DNA from: Longimicrobiales bacterium
Lineage (GTDB): Bacteria > Gemmatimonadota > Gemmatimonadetes > Longimicrobiales > Gaopeijiaceae
Direction: 5' to 3'
Assembly: GCA_028823235.1 (NCBI GenBank)
Contig: JAPKBW010000001.1
Span: 78,405-142,404 of the forward strand
Length of the DNA: 64,000 bases
In this document: positions 11,001 to 19,512 of the stretch, in pieces
Position numbering within the stretch: position 1 is the stretch's first letter
How the letters are laid out: each line of letters begins with the position of its first letter
Translations under genes and position numbers: made by a program
The notes under the pieces: model-generated
What the model was told of the DNA's origin: nothing
The model's database searches: none
Seen by the model: the letters and a program-made list of their open reading frames with translations, nothing else

Positions 11001-11081
11001 GCGCGACACCTGTCCGTGAACAGGTGTCGCCACGGCAAATGCGAGCGTCGAAAGGGCGAGGGTCTGAGTCAGAAAGCGCAT
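8010..11081 (-). CDS. Giant exported sortilin/BNR-repeat protein, paralogue 2
   Basis: A 1,023-residue exported protein with the same architecture as the gene at 2903-6052. The signal peptide is residues 1-23 (ends ATPVHGQ). Asp-box repeats (KTTDNGVRFAPV, KSTDGGDSWTNM, KTTDGGETWKRV, KSTDGGENWTKL, SEDDGNSWRSI) run through about residue 740. The C-terminal beta domain contains GAILDFWTAGDGSADILIL, also seen in the paralogue as [13 protein letters not shown], and a Gly-rich loop (VAGGGGRVGRGGGAGPW). The two genes share strand and order but are separated by two unrelated small genes, so they look like an old tandem duplication. The role is unknown; related proteins in this group are presumed surface-binding or peptidase-like. 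Confidence 0.88.
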   Translation of the reverse strand: MRFLTQTLALSTLAFAVATPVHGQVSRADLDALQPRSIGPANMSGRLVDMAVVEMDTKVYYIAAATGGVWKTTDNGVRFAPVFETEAVHSVGDIAVHQTDTSVVWVGTGERANRQSSSWGDGVYKSTDGGDSWTNMGLEESHHVGRIVMHPDDSDIVYVASMGHLWGPNPDRGLYKTTDGGETWKRVLFVDPQTGAVDVAMDPSNPDILYAAMYQRQRRPWGFHGGGPGSGLYKSTDGGENWTKLTNSGLDNGLATGDIGRIGITIYRSDPRIVYISLEQGERFNASTAYEQRLAGIYRTDDRGENWTFQSDWNPRPMYASQPMVDPNDDQRIYMLNSYSYSDDAGVTFTVPREHRTHGDDRLVWVNPHDSRHVIKLDDGGLGISYDRGDHFLYHTALPLSQYYRVSVDLAHPYNVYGGLQDNGSWRGPNATYRSEGILNEDWVRWGGGDGFLSLVDTTDNRVLYSESQYLGLTRWDMETGASRNIRPNQPEGFIGARRNWTTWPDLDDPYQAFGNAMPPGNWDGPFIISPHDNETLYAGLNELFKSTDRGDTWASLGDLTSGTDRRGLVIMDQAADSFVLSLDDGIPYWPTLTAIAESEFSPGTLYAGTDDGMVQISRDDGTTWRIATDAMPGVPELMWVNQVHASKTVSGRVYVAANNYRNDDYENYLWVSEDDGNSWRSIIGDLPAERVVRVVREDARNPEVLYLGTEMGVFWSWNRGQNWVEIKGGFPTVAVNDLVVHPRDNDLVLATHGRGIYILDHVNALQEMDASVAVSASHLFSVEPAEQIRYRAEKAHTGNMIFEGENPPNGAILDFWTAGDGSADILILNSTGQQVAGLEHGATRGMNRVVWDLRYARIGGDAVAGGGGRVGRGGGAGPWVVPGRYTARLTSGGLTSEQTFEVREDPRLEFDPSERAEWTAAQLDVWERMGEAQALSRAVGRWAAMLDADTDALNVDAGLETELRDMARQMQELSSRIGGLYRSMDGWVGPLAADQASQRGFLTDALTQLSADWTALAARLPA

Positions 11082-11148
11082 GTACGGCTCCGGGGAAGAT
11101 CAGGACGAGCACGAACGCTCACCCCCGACAATCGAACCAACTGGCCCC

Positions 11149-11230
11149 AACGGGTATCCAACCCGTTAAAACCGGGTCGAAAAGATGTCGCGAGGACCCG
11201 GGGGCGTCCAATGCCCCCGCTTCTTGCGGG
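11149..11230. promoter_or_regulatory. Chain of four overlapping hairpins in divergent intergenic region
   Basis: Four inverted repeats follow one another: AACGGGT/ACCCGTT (11149-11167), ACCCG/CGGGT (11161-11177), CGGGGGC/GCCCCCG (11199-11219) and CCCGC/GCGGG (11216-11230). Members 1-2 and 3-4 share an arm and so cannot form at the same time. The cluster lies 97 nt before the DUF305 start on the + strand and 68 nt before the sortilin-like start on the - strand. It could be a leader RNA switch, an attenuator or a REP-like repeat; the sequence alone does not say which. Confidence 0.4.
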
Positions 11231-11326
11231 AACCGCGCTCGACTGAAGCTTGTACAGATGGACCGCGCCTTCCTGCCCGAGCGGACGGCACCAGCCACTA
11301 CACGAACCGAGATCACTTCGCTCCAC

Positions 11327-12013
11327 ATGAAGACGCTCAACCTCCGCGATACGGCCCTGATCGCCTCGATCGCCCTTGCTGGTGCCTGTGGTGGGTCAGC
11401 AACGACCGAGAGATCAACTACACCCCCGCCGAGCTCATCCTCAGGCGGTGGCCAAGGCCTGATCGTTCAGCCCGGAGCACCTGGACAGGCGGGGCGGTCG
11501 TTTTCGACCGACGAGCTCGCCGCCGTCGAGGGCGTGTCGTACGTCCAGGCAGATGTCGACTTCATGCAAGGCATGATTCCGCACCACGCTCAGGCCTTGG
11601 AAATGACTGCGCTGGTCCGCCAACACGCCTCGACCGGTGCCGTACGTACCATGGCGCTGCGGATGGAGATCTCGCAGCGAGATGAGATCGGCTTGATAGA
11701 GGGGTGGCTCCGCGAGCATGGCGAGGCCATCGAGATGCCGGGGATGGGCATGAGTGGCATGCACGTGATGCCAGGGATGCTCACGCCGGAGCAGATGACG
11801 GAGTTGGCGAATGCCAGAGGAGTCGAGTTCGATCGCCGCTTCCTGGAAGGGATGATTCAGCATCACTACGGGGCCATCGACATGGTCTTCAACCTGTTCA
11901 ATACGTCGGGCGCCGCCCAGGAATCGACCATCTTCAAATTCGCTGAGGACATCGACGCGGATCAGCTCATGGAAATCGAGCGCATGCGGGGCGTTCTCGC
12001 GACGCTGCGCTAG
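11327..12013 (+). CDS. DUF305 lipoprotein, putative metal-binding
   Basis: A 228-residue exported protein. The N-terminus MKTLNLRDTALIASIALAGA then CGGSA is a lipoprotein signal (lipobox AGAC). After a low-complexity Pro/Ser/Gly linker, residues about 75-228 form a DUF305 domain (ferritin-like helical bundle) with the duplicated motif FMQGMIPHHAQALEM and FLEGMIQHHYGAIDM. A methionine-rich stretch between them (MPGMGMSGMHVMPGM) suggests copper or silver binding, as known for some family members. It is followed after 59 bp by the LVIVD-repeat gene on the same strand, so the two are likely one operon ending at the terminator at 13931. I started at this ATG because it gives the lipobox. Confidence 0.88.
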   Translation: MKTLNLRDTALIASIALAGACGGSATTERSTTPPPSSSSGGGQGLIVQPGAPGQAGRSFSTDELAAVEGVSYVQADVDFMQGMIPHHAQALEMTALVRQHASTGAVRTMALRMEISQRDEIGLIEGWLREHGEAIEMPGMGMSGMHVMPGMLTPEQMTELANARGVEFDRRFLEGMIQHHYGAIDMVFNLFNTSGAAQESTIFKFAEDIDADQLMEIERMRGVLATLR

Positions 12014-12072
12014 TCATTGATAGAACCGAACACATCGTACGCCAAACCAATCCGTTCACGAGAGGTGAAGGA

Positions 12073-13881
12073 ATGAAGTCCATCTGTCAGAGATTCACGG
12101 GGCCCTTCGGGCTCCTCGCCGCCACGGCCCTCGTGGCGAATGCTTTTGCGGTGCAGGACGTTGCCGCACAGCAGCAGGCGACGGTCGTGCCGAACGCCCC
12201 TGCCCTTGAGTGGGATCCGAACGATCCGCGGATCGGCCTAGGTGCCGGCTGGCTGGACGCTGAATCAGCGATCAGCGGCTTGGAGTTGCTCGCTGCGATT
12301 CCGCGGCCAGACGGCTTCTTCAACCCCACGACGCCCGCGGATGGTCGCTTCAACAACACGGACCTCGCCTTCAGTGGTGACCTGCTGGTTCAGGGCAACT
12401 ACAACGGCTTCCAGCTCTTCAACATTTCGGAGCCGGCCAACCCGACGCTCGACCTGTCGGTCGTGTGCCCCGGTGGACAGGGTGATGTCTCGGCCTATGG
12501 CGACTTGATCGTCATGTCCGCTCAGGAGACCCGCGGTCGGCTGGACTGTGGTATCGAAGGGGTCACCGATTCGATCAGCGCCGAGCGCATGCGCGGCGTC
12601 CGGATCTTCGACGTTTCGGACATGAGCAACCCGACACAGGTCGCGGCGATTCAGTCGTGCCGTGGTTCGCACACGCACACCATCGTCACGGACCCGACGG
12701 ACTCTGAGAACATCTACATCTACATCCAGGGCACGTCACGTGTGCGGCCCGGTGATGAGCTAGCCGGCTGTTCCGGTGGCGAGCCCGAAGAAGACGCGAA
12801 CACCGCGCTCTTCCGCATCGAGGTCGTGAAAGTCCCACTCGCGAACCCGGCAGCCGCCGAGATCGTGAACATGCCACGCATCTTCGCGGACGATGACGGC
12901 AACATCGGTGGTCTCTGGCAGGGTGGAGATCACGGCGAAGGCACGCAGAGCAGCCGTCGCACGAACCAGTGCCATGACATCACGGCATTCCCGGATATCG
13001 GTCTCGCCGGTGGTGCGTGCTCGGGTAACGGGATCCTCCTCGACATCTCCGATCCGGAGAACCCGATGCGAATCGGTGAGGTCGCGGACCCGAACTTTGC
13101 GTACTGGCACTCCGCCACGTTCAATAATGACGGCAGCGTCGTCATATTTACAGATGAGTGGGGTGGTGGTTCCGCTCCGCGCTGCCGTGCGACGGACCCG
13201 GCCACATGGGGCGCCAACGCGATCTTCCGGATCAGTGAAGGCGGAGACATGGAGCTGGCCGGCTACTACAAGCTGCCAGTTCCGCAGACCGACACCGAGA
13301 ACTGTGTCGCCCACAACGGGTCAATCATTCCGGTGCCTGGCCGAGACATCATGGCACAGGCGTGGTACCAGGGTGGCGTCTCACTCATGGACTTCACGGA
13401 TCCCGAGAACGCCTTCGAGATCGCGTTCTTCGATCGCGGCCCACTCTCGATTGAGTCGCTCTTCACCGGCGGATACTGGTCCACGTACTGGTACAACGGT
13501 CGCCTCTACGGCGCCGAGATTTCCCGTGGTATCGACGTCTTCCGGCTGACCCCGAGTGAGCACCTTTCAGCAGCAGAGATCGCCGCCGCTGAGTCGATCA
13601 TGATGGGTCAATTCAACGCGCAGTTGCAGCCGCAGGTCGAGTGGGCGCCTACCAAGGACGTCGCGCAGGCCTACCTGGATCAGATGGTCCGGGGCAATCG
13701 CATTCTCAACGATCGCGCACAGGAAATTCAGCGGACGGTGAACAGTGGATCGGCGGCGCAGCTCAACGCACTGGCTGCGAATCTCGAAGCCGATGCAGTT
13801 CAGATCGAATCAGGCACGCTTGGTGGAGACGCCGTGCGCATGTCGAAGCTCGCCGCCGTCCTTCGCGGGATGGCCATGTAG
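12073..13881 (+). CDS. Exported LVIVD-repeat beta-propeller protein
   Basis: A 602-residue exported protein with a signal peptide (residues 1-33, ends VQDVAAQ). Repeated units such as GNYNGFQLFNISEPANPTLD, GVRIFDVSDMSNPTQVAAIQ and NGILLDISDPENPMRIGEV are LVIVD repeats, which fold as a propeller. HTHTIVTDPTDSENIYIY and HNGSIIPVPGRDIMAQAWYQ carry conserved histidines. The C-terminal 100 residues are helical. The start has a good Shine-Dalgarno (AGGTGAAGGA just before the ATG). It is the second gene of a pair with DUF305 and ends 50 bp before a strong terminator. Function unknown; a secreted binding protein is the likely role. Confidence 0.88.
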   Translation: MKSICQRFTGPFGLLAATALVANAFAVQDVAAQQQATVVPNAPALEWDPNDPRIGLGAGWLDAESAISGLELLAAIPRPDGFFNPTTPADGRFNNTDLAFSGDLLVQGNYNGFQLFNISEPANPTLDLSVVCPGGQGDVSAYGDLIVMSAQETRGRLDCGIEGVTDSISAERMRGVRIFDVSDMSNPTQVAAIQSCRGSHTHTIVTDPTDSENIYIYIQGTSRVRPGDELAGCSGGEPEEDANTALFRIEVVKVPLANPAAAEIVNMPRIFADDDGNIGGLWQGGDHGEGTQSSRRTNQCHDITAFPDIGLAGGACSGNGILLDISDPENPMRIGEVADPNFAYWHSATFNNDGSVVIFTDEWGGGSAPRCRATDPATWGANAIFRISEGGDMELAGYYKLPVPQTDTENCVAHNGSIIPVPGRDIMAQAWYQGGVSLMDFTDPENAFEIAFFDRGPLSIESLFTGGYWSTYWYNGRLYGAEISRGIDVFRLTPSEHLSAAEIAAAESIMMGQFNAQLQPQVEWAPTKDVAQAYLDQMVRGNRILNDRAQEIQRTVNSGSAAQLNALAANLEADAVQIESGTLGGDAVRMSKLAAVLRGMAM

Positions 13882-13930
13882 GACTCGTTCTTTCTTGGCC
13901 GACCCGTCTGAGAATCGCAGGTTAACAGAA

Positions 13931-13964
13931 GGGCCCGGCACCGTGAGGTGTCGGGCCCTTTCTT
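13931..13964 (+). terminator. Rho-independent terminator of the DUF305-LVIVD operon
   Basis: A 12-bp stem, GGGCCCGGCACC / GGTGTCGGGCCC with one G-U pair and a GTGA loop, followed by TTTCTT. It is 50 bp after the LVIVD stop codon. Confidence 0.9.
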
Positions 13965-14021
13965 GATGAATCATCCTGAAGCCAGACTCAGGTGGCTTCG
14001 TCAACCTCCTGGAGGAGCCGC

Positions 14022-14132
14022 ATGAGCATCTCGAATAGGATCGCGCTGAGCTTGATCCCCTTCAGCGCCCTGATCACCTGCGATTCACGGGCAGGTCGAG
14101 GGCTCCTCGGTCGACCACAACGCCGGCCTTGA
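14022..14132 (+). pseudogene. Possible truncated lipoprotein gene start
   Basis: GGAGGAG stands four bases before an ATG opening a 36-residue frame that begins MSISNRIALSLIPFSALITC, which resembles a lipoprotein signal. The frame then runs into the 3' end of the convergent amidohydrolase gene and stops. It looks like the surviving ribosome-binding site and signal peptide of a gene whose body was deleted; a functional micropeptide is also possible. Confidence 0.3.
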
Positions 14133-15411
14133 TGACGATCGCGATATCCTGCGCGTTGCTGATGTCAGCAAGCGGATCGCTGTTCAGTAGGACCAGGTCC
14201 GCGAGCTTCCCTTCTTCAATTGATCCGAGCTCCCGCTCCTTACCCAGAAACGCCGCCGCGTTGAGCGTTCCGATCCGGATCGCTTCGACAGCCGGGATCC
14301 CACCCTCGACCATCAGCTCCAGCTCACGGTGAGATGCCGGACCCGTGGACTGATCCGAACCGAGGACGAGCGAGCCGCCCGCATCCACGATCAATCTCAG
14401 GTTCTCCTGAGCGACGGGGGTCATGACCTTCATCCAGGTCGTCCACGTACGCGCCGCGTACTCGTCACGAACGGTCGTACGCAGCCGCTCGATCGTCTCG
14501 GGCTCATAGACATCCTGATAGATGGGCCTGTCCAGAAATTCAGAGTGCTCCACAAGACGACTGTATCCCTCACCGATCGTGAGTGTCGAAACCATCGGGG
14601 TACCAGTGGATGCCATCAGGGCGACGAACTCCTCACTGACCGGTCCCTGGATTATCGGGTGGGCCAGGGTGTTGATGCCCGCCTCGATCGCCTGGCGCGC
14701 GCGGAATTCGTGTGAAATGTGTACCGTCGTGCGGACACCGCGGGCGTTCAGATACGTTCCGATACGCTCCATGAGCTCCGGATCGAGCAGCGGAATGAGC
14801 GGCCGGGTCCCCCAACCGTGCTCATCAAACGTCAGCTTCACCATGTCGGGATCGCGCGCCAGATGAGCGTCGAGCGCCGGAATTGCCTCAGGCCAGCTAT
14901 CGACTAGCGTCGCACCGCGGCCACCCCCATGCCCTCCCGGCGCCGTGACCACACCACCGCCCGCAAAAATGCGTGGAGCTTCGATGTCGCCTGACCGCTC
15001 ACGCTCCCTCAGTCCGAAGATGTAGTCGGGAAGGTTCCCGGCGTCGTACACACTCGTAATCCCACTGTACAGGAATCCGTGAAGCGCCCGGATACCGGCC
15101 TGCTCGTTCATGCCGCCCTGGCCCCGAGCCCCGGTGAGATGGATGTGCATGTCCATCAGACCTGGAATCAGATACTTGCCCCGACCGTCGATCCGCTGCG
15201 TACCCGACGGCGCGTCGATCTCCGTCCTAGACACACGGACGATCCGACCTGCCTGCACCAGCACGTGCCGATTCTCCATGGCAGGCCGACCCGTGCCGTC
15301 GATGACGGTCACGTTCTCAACGAGTAGATCGTTCGACTGGGCCGTCGCATTCGGCGGGAAGGCGATGACGATGACGAAAACCGCAACGACCAGGGTGTTG
15401 ATGTTCTTCAT
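14074..15411 (-). CDS. Exported amidohydrolase (imidazolonepropionase-like)
   Basis: A 445-residue metal-dependent hydrolase of the amidohydrolase superfamily, exported by a signal peptide (residues 1-24, ends NATAQ). Metal ligands visible in order: HxH in GLMDMHIHLTG, K in MVKLTFDEHGWG, H in TVHISHEF, H in INTLAHPI, and the catalytic aspartate in LVLGSDQSTG. The N- and C-terminal segments (LLVENVTVIDGTG, and EGKLADLVLLNSDPL) form the usual beta-sandwich. Exported members often act on peptides or dipeptides (prolidase-type), but the substrate cannot be read from the sequence. It is monocistronic, transcribed towards the terminator at 13931. Confidence 0.88.
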   Translation of the reverse strand: MKNINTLVVAVFVIVIAFPPNATAQSNDLLVENVTVIDGTGRPAMENRHVLVQAGRIVRVSRTEIDAPSGTQRIDGRGKYLIPGLMDMHIHLTGARGQGGMNEQAGIRALHGFLYSGITSVYDAGNLPDYIFGLRERERSGDIEAPRIFAGGGVVTAPGGHGGGRGATLVDSWPEAIPALDAHLARDPDMVKLTFDEHGWGTRPLIPLLDPELMERIGTYLNARGVRTTVHISHEFRARQAIEAGINTLAHPIIQGPVSEEFVALMASTGTPMVSTLTIGEGYSRLVEHSEFLDRPIYQDVYEPETIERLRTTVRDEYAARTWTTWMKVMTPVAQENLRLIVDAGGSLVLGSDQSTGPASHRELELMVEGGIPAVEAIRIGTLNAAAFLGKERELGSIEEGKLADLVLLNSDPLADISNAQDIAIVIKAGVVVDRGALDLPVNRR

Positions 15412-15569
15412 AGCTGCGCCCTCCGGCGGCGCGAGCCTGCGATGTACCGAACAGTCTTCACCCCCGGGCGCGGTTTGTCATGCAGTTGGCACTCTCGACG
15501 GGGTGGCGTAGTCTGAGCCGGCGCCCGAACCGGGCTGCGGTCGACGGCTCTCAGGTCAGGCACACGAAC

Positions 15570-17687
15570 ATGAAGAAACTTCTACGACCAGCCCTCACCC
15601 ACGTGGCGATGCTCGTCGCAGCTTCCGGGGTCGTGACCCCGGCCTGCGCCCAGGCCCGGCCGTTCACTGCGGAAGACATGCTGGATGTGGTTCAGATCAG
15701 TGGCCTTGTCGCCCTGGGGCTCAATGGAGATCGACTCGCCTTCATCCTCCCGGACCTCTCGGACGACTGGAACGTCGCAGAGCGGGTGCAGGTCGGTGCG
15801 GTCCACATCATGGACGTGTCCGGCTCGGGAGAACGCCCCCAGCCAGTGGCTGGAGCAGGTAGTCGGAATTCGTATCCGGTGTTCTCTCCAGACGGTAGCC
15901 AACTCGCATTCTTCATAGACTCCGCCGAAGGTGGGCGCCTCGCGATCCTCGAGATCGCCTCAGGCCAGGTCAAGGAGGCCGGCACACCTTTCTCTGGCAA
16001 AGCCACACGCGCCCCTCAGTGGGCGACGGGCGACAGAGTGGTCTACGCCCGACCCGACATCCCTGCCCCCACGCCGGAACAGCAGCGGATCGAGGTGCTT
16101 ACAATTTCCGACCCACTTCCCGGCGATGCGTACTTCCAGCGGGACTCGCGAGCGGGTCTTCGCATGGCGGACCTCAGGACCGGCACCGAGCGCGCACTCG
16201 TGCCCGATGGCAGTCGGCTAGGTTCGTTTGGCGTGTCGCCGAGTGGCCAGTACCTGCTCGGCAACGTCGGTGGGCAACAACGAGCCCAACTCTGGGACCT
16301 GTCTACTGAAACCGACCCTCGGGGCGTGGGAGCCGGCGCGGATCGACCGGCGTGGCTGGTGGACGGCCGACTGCTCGTACGTGCCCCCGGACGCTTGGTG
16401 GCGATCGATCCGGGTCGAGCGAGCGGACCACCCACGCATGTCGTGGACCTCAGTCTCCCGATCGCAGGCCTCACCGAATCCCCCGACGGCCAGCACTTCG
16501 CAGGCCTTGTTGCCGATCCCTCGCTGACCGACCCGGAAGTCGAAGCGCCCCGGCCGAACATGTACACGGTCGCTCGACCCTTCCTCGACGCGGTGCTGTT
16601 GTCCGTGCCGAGCGGGGCGATCACGAACCTGACCGAGGACATTTCGGACCAGATCAGGTCGCTCACCTGGGCTCCGGAGGGTGATGCGATCTACTTCATC
16701 GGTACGGACAACGCGACGTACGACGAGACGTTGTACCGGTACGATGTTCAATCGGGCGAACGTACCGTGCTCAGCACCGGGAAGGAGGCGATCGATCGGA
16801 TCATCCCCACGGTTGATGGCCTCCTCGCGTCGATCCAGTCAGCCACGACGCCACCCGACCTCTGGTCGATCGACGGAACCGACGGGGCGCGCACGCGGGT
16901 GACTGATCTCAACCCACAGCTGTCCGACATCGATTTCAGCGAGCCTTCGCTCTTCCATTTCGAGAGCGAGGAGGGTGACCGCCTCGGCGCACTCCTCTAC
17001 CGGGCCACCGGCGACGTCCCACCGGACGGCGAGCCGGTAATTACGTACGTCTACGAAAAGCTGACGCCCGGCATCCACCGATTCCAGCCGCGCCAACAAA
17101 TCTTTGCGACGCATGGATATGCCGTACTTATGCCGAACGTCATGATCCGTGTGGGGCAGCCCGGCACATCGTATGTGAGCTCCGTCGTGCCCGCGATTGC
17201 AGCCGTCCGTGACATGGGTTTCACGAACGGAAAGTCGTGCATGTGGGGAGGCAGCTTCGGTGCCTACGCCACGTCCTTTGTCATCACCCAGACACATACC
17301 TTCGATTGTGCCGTCTCCCGTGCTACCCCACCTGAGCTCTTCCGGAACTGGGCAAGCGGGCGAGATCGGGACTCGCGAAACATCGAAAACGGTCAGGCCC
17401 GCCTCGGTGGCAGTCCGTTCGAGGTGCAAGATCGCTACATCTCTCAGTCAGCGTTCTTCCATCTCGACAAGGTCGAGACACCGGTCCTCATCACACATGG
17501 CGTGAAGGACTTCACAATCCTTTATGAAGAGGGCGCGATGATGTTCTATGCGCTACGCCAGCTCGGGAAGGAAGCCACGCTCGTCACATACCGTGAGGGT
17601 GATCACAGCCTCTACCGACACTCGCGCGCCGACGCGCTCGACGTGCACCAACGCATGCTCGACTGGTTCGCGTTGTATATGCGATAG
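15570..17687 (+). CDS. Exported S9 family prolyl oligopeptidase-type peptidase
   Basis: A 705-residue serine peptidase. From the ATG at 15570 the signal peptide is MKKLLRPALTHVAMLVAASG with cleavage near TPACAQ. Residues about 40-460 are a TolB/WD-like propeller (PVFSPDGSQLAFF, GVSPSGQYLLG, LTWAPEGDAIYFIG); about 480-705 are the alpha/beta hydrolase domain. The triad is S562 in WGGSFGAYA, D647 in GVKDFTIL and H679 in REGDHSLYR. An upstream extension to 15480 lacks a signal and is not used. The last 166 bp are duplicated at 19533-19699 in a broken copy. It likely digests peptides in the periplasm. Confidence 0.9.
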   Translation: MKKLLRPALTHVAMLVAASGVVTPACAQARPFTAEDMLDVVQISGLVALGLNGDRLAFILPDLSDDWNVAERVQVGAVHIMDVSGSGERPQPVAGAGSRNSYPVFSPDGSQLAFFIDSAEGGRLAILEIASGQVKEAGTPFSGKATRAPQWATGDRVVYARPDIPAPTPEQQRIEVLTISDPLPGDAYFQRDSRAGLRMADLRTGTERALVPDGSRLGSFGVSPSGQYLLGNVGGQQRAQLWDLSTETDPRGVGAGADRPAWLVDGRLLVRAPGRLVAIDPGRASGPPTHVVDLSLPIAGLTESPDGQHFAGLVADPSLTDPEVEAPRPNMYTVARPFLDAVLLSVPSGAITNLTEDISDQIRSLTWAPEGDAIYFIGTDNATYDETLYRYDVQSGERTVLSTGKEAIDRIIPTVDGLLASIQSATTPPDLWSIDGTDGARTRVTDLNPQLSDIDFSEPSLFHFESEEGDRLGALLYRATGDVPPDGEPVITYVYEKLTPGIHRFQPRQQIFATHGYAVLMPNVMIRVGQPGTSYVSSVVPAIAAVRDMGFTNGKSCMWGGSFGAYATSFVITQTHTFDCAVSRATPPELFRNWASGRDRDSRNIENGQARLGGSPFEVQDRYISQSAFFHLDKVETPVLITHGVKDFTILYEEGAMMFYALRQLGKEATLVTYREGDHSLYRHSRADALDVHQRMLDWFALYMR

Positions 17688-18006
17688 TTCTGGTGTAGAC
17701 CTGTAAGTTATCTGTTTACAATCACTTATGGCTTTATTTTTCTGATACGTAGATCGATTCTAATCAGAATACCATTCTAACGACCGTAAAGTTCTGCTTT
17801 ATGCCGACGCGAACACGGAGGCGACAACACGTCTCATGTGGGCCACAGCATCGAACCGCCTCGACGCCACCTGAGTGCTCTTGGAGGCGGGTGCAACCCG
17901 AACTTAGATTCTCATGTTCCCCTAAACACAGTTCGCCTCATGGGCCCCCACAAGTACTGCGAGCAGATCGCTAGGGCTCTTTTTCATAAATAACCCAAAC
18001 CAAAAG
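17680..18006 (+). repeat. AT-rich spacer after S9 gene, copy A of a diverged repeat
   Basis: This 320-bp gene-free stretch is much richer in A+T than its surroundings. Its first ~110 bp, starting with TGCGATAGTTC that includes the S9 stop codon, align at roughly 70% identity by eye with 19355-19475 (shared cores such as ACAA, TTATG and TTATTT at matching spacing). The rest shows no gene; TTTTTCATAAATAAC just before the next gene could hold a promoter. Confidence 0.6.
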
Positions 18007-19158
18007 ATGTACCGCCCTATGATCTCTCGAAACCGTATCCTGACTCTTGCGGCCCTATCTGCCGCATTCGGGCCAGCAACCCTTACAGCACAGGATCAAT
18101 GGCTTAGCGAAACCAGCTGCTCGGAGGTAGCCCACGCCATAGTGAACGAAGGGATCACGGCCTGGGGCAGCGTTGAGCATGGCCGAGCGAAAGGCATGTA
18201 TCAGGCAGCACTCGTCGTAGACCCTGACTGCACAGCCGCAAAGATCGCGCTAGCTGACATGGCGAACGGCGCAGAATGGGGAACGCGATCCGCCCAGATG
18301 GAAGCACTGGCCAATGTCACCGGTACCCCGGCAGAAATGGCTTGGCTTGATGTGATGAAGTCCTCGGACGGGCCGAGCACGTCATACGAAAAGGCCCAGG
18401 AATCTCCCGATGATGCCCTATTTCATTACTGGGGATCATGGAGTGAAGAATCAGGACCAGTCATAAATGCCCTCGCAGCCTTTGCGGAGCGCTTTCCCTC
18501 TCTTGCAGGGGGAGCGTTCAACACACTGGCATATGCCTACGCTCAGGGCGACGGCGTGGACGTTGATGAGGTCAAATCCAGAGAATTCCTCCGTTCTTAT
18601 TTGAGGCTATACAACGAAGCGAATGCACACGACTCCTTCGCTGAAATCTCAGCCATCTTCGGCGATTACGAAGGCGCTCTCCGACACCAACGCCACGCCG
18701 TAGACCGCGGCGGCGTAACCGTATTCGGTGAGCGCACAGGGATGTACTCGCGTCTCGGTAATAAAGAGGAATACAGGCAAGCAGTGGTAGCCGCCGTCGA
18801 GGTTCTCGCCAATCCCGACGCACCCGAAGAAGAAACCGCTGCAGTCCTGTCGGATCAGTCCGTCATGTGCTTATCGAGCATGGTACCTTGCTCGGTCATG
18901 ACCGCTGCGGAATACATGGCCACCGCAAACGGCACAGAGTGGCTGTCGATGTCCGCAAATGACGTCGACATCATTTTCAACGACATGATGACCCTCGCAG
19001 TCGCGACCCATCACAACACAGCCCAGTACATGCTAGATGGCCAGACTGTGGATTATTCGGGTCGCGTATCTTCCGTCTGGGAGGTTACGAATCAGGAGGT
19101 CAGCTTGATAACTGCAAACTGGGCACCCATGGGTGGTGCGGGCCTCCCAGGCAGCTGA
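18007..19158 (+). CDS. Exported TPR-like protein of unknown function
   Basis: A 383-residue protein with a signal peptide (to about residue 28, ending TLTAQD). The mature part is helical with TPR-like phrases (AKGMYQAALVVDPDCTAAKI, ALAAFAERFPSLAGGAFNTL, GDYEGALRHQRHAVDRGG) and five or so cysteines (SETSCSEVAH, MCLSSMVPC). The C-terminus (NTAQYMLDGQTVDYSG) is a small beta segment. Codon use is visibly less G+C-biased than in neighbouring genes, and the gene lies between two copies of the S9-derived repeat, which suggests late arrival or a rearrangement. No enzymatic motif is seen. Confidence 0.75.
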   Translation: MYRPMISRNRILTLAALSAAFGPATLTAQDQWLSETSCSEVAHAIVNEGITAWGSVEHGRAKGMYQAALVVDPDCTAAKIALADMANGAEWGTRSAQMEALANVTGTPAEMAWLDVMKSSDGPSTSYEKAQESPDDALFHYWGSWSEESGPVINALAAFAERFPSLAGGAFNTLAYAYAQGDGVDVDEVKSREFLRSYLRLYNEANAHDSFAEISAIFGDYEGALRHQRHAVDRGGVTVFGERTGMYSRLGNKEEYRQAVVAAVEVLANPDAPEEETAAVLSDQSVMCLSSMVPCSVMTAAEYMATANGTEWLSMSANDVDIIFNDMMTLAVATHHNTAQYMLDGQTVDYSGRVSSVWEVTNQEVSLITANWAPMGGAGLPGS

Positions 19159-19211
19159 CAGAGGATCAACACCCAGCCTGCTGCTCTGGCTGATTCCGGC
19201 GGAAATCACAC

Positions 19212-19240
19212 GGGCCCACCTCCATGACGAAGGTGGGCCC
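19212..19240 (+). terminator. Terminator-like hairpin after the TPR-like gene
   Basis: Perfect 10-bp stem GGGCCCACCT / AGGTGGGCCC with a 9-nt loop, 54 bp after the stop codon. The tail (ACTTCGTG) is not U-rich, so termination by this hairpin alone is uncertain. Confidence 0.6.
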
Positions 19241-19354
19241 ACTTCGTGTCGTCGCCTCCGTTCGTATTCGACCGGAAGCCAAACTAGGGTTCATACCACA
19301 TTGAGTTTACAGGCAGGAGAACGCTAGGGAACTAAAGGACTTTAGGCGGTGGGG

Positions 19355-19475
19355 TCTTGCGATAGTTCGAGCGTGAACTCGTAAACCATTTTTTCACAAA
19401 CGATTATGACGTTATTTGCTTGGTCATCATATCGATATGATGCACTCTGACTAGAAAACCAGCTTAATTTCAGGG
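19355..19475 (+). repeat. Diverged AT-rich repeat, copy B
   Basis: Begins TGCGATAGTTC like copy A at 17680 and stays alignable for about 110 bp. It includes the equivalent of the S9 stop codon but is not preceded by S9 sequence. It lies between the TPR-like gene and the broken S9 3' end. Confidence 0.5.
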
Positions 19476-19512
19476 TTAATCGTCTTTGCCCCCCCTCCCA
19501 CCAGCAGAGGGG

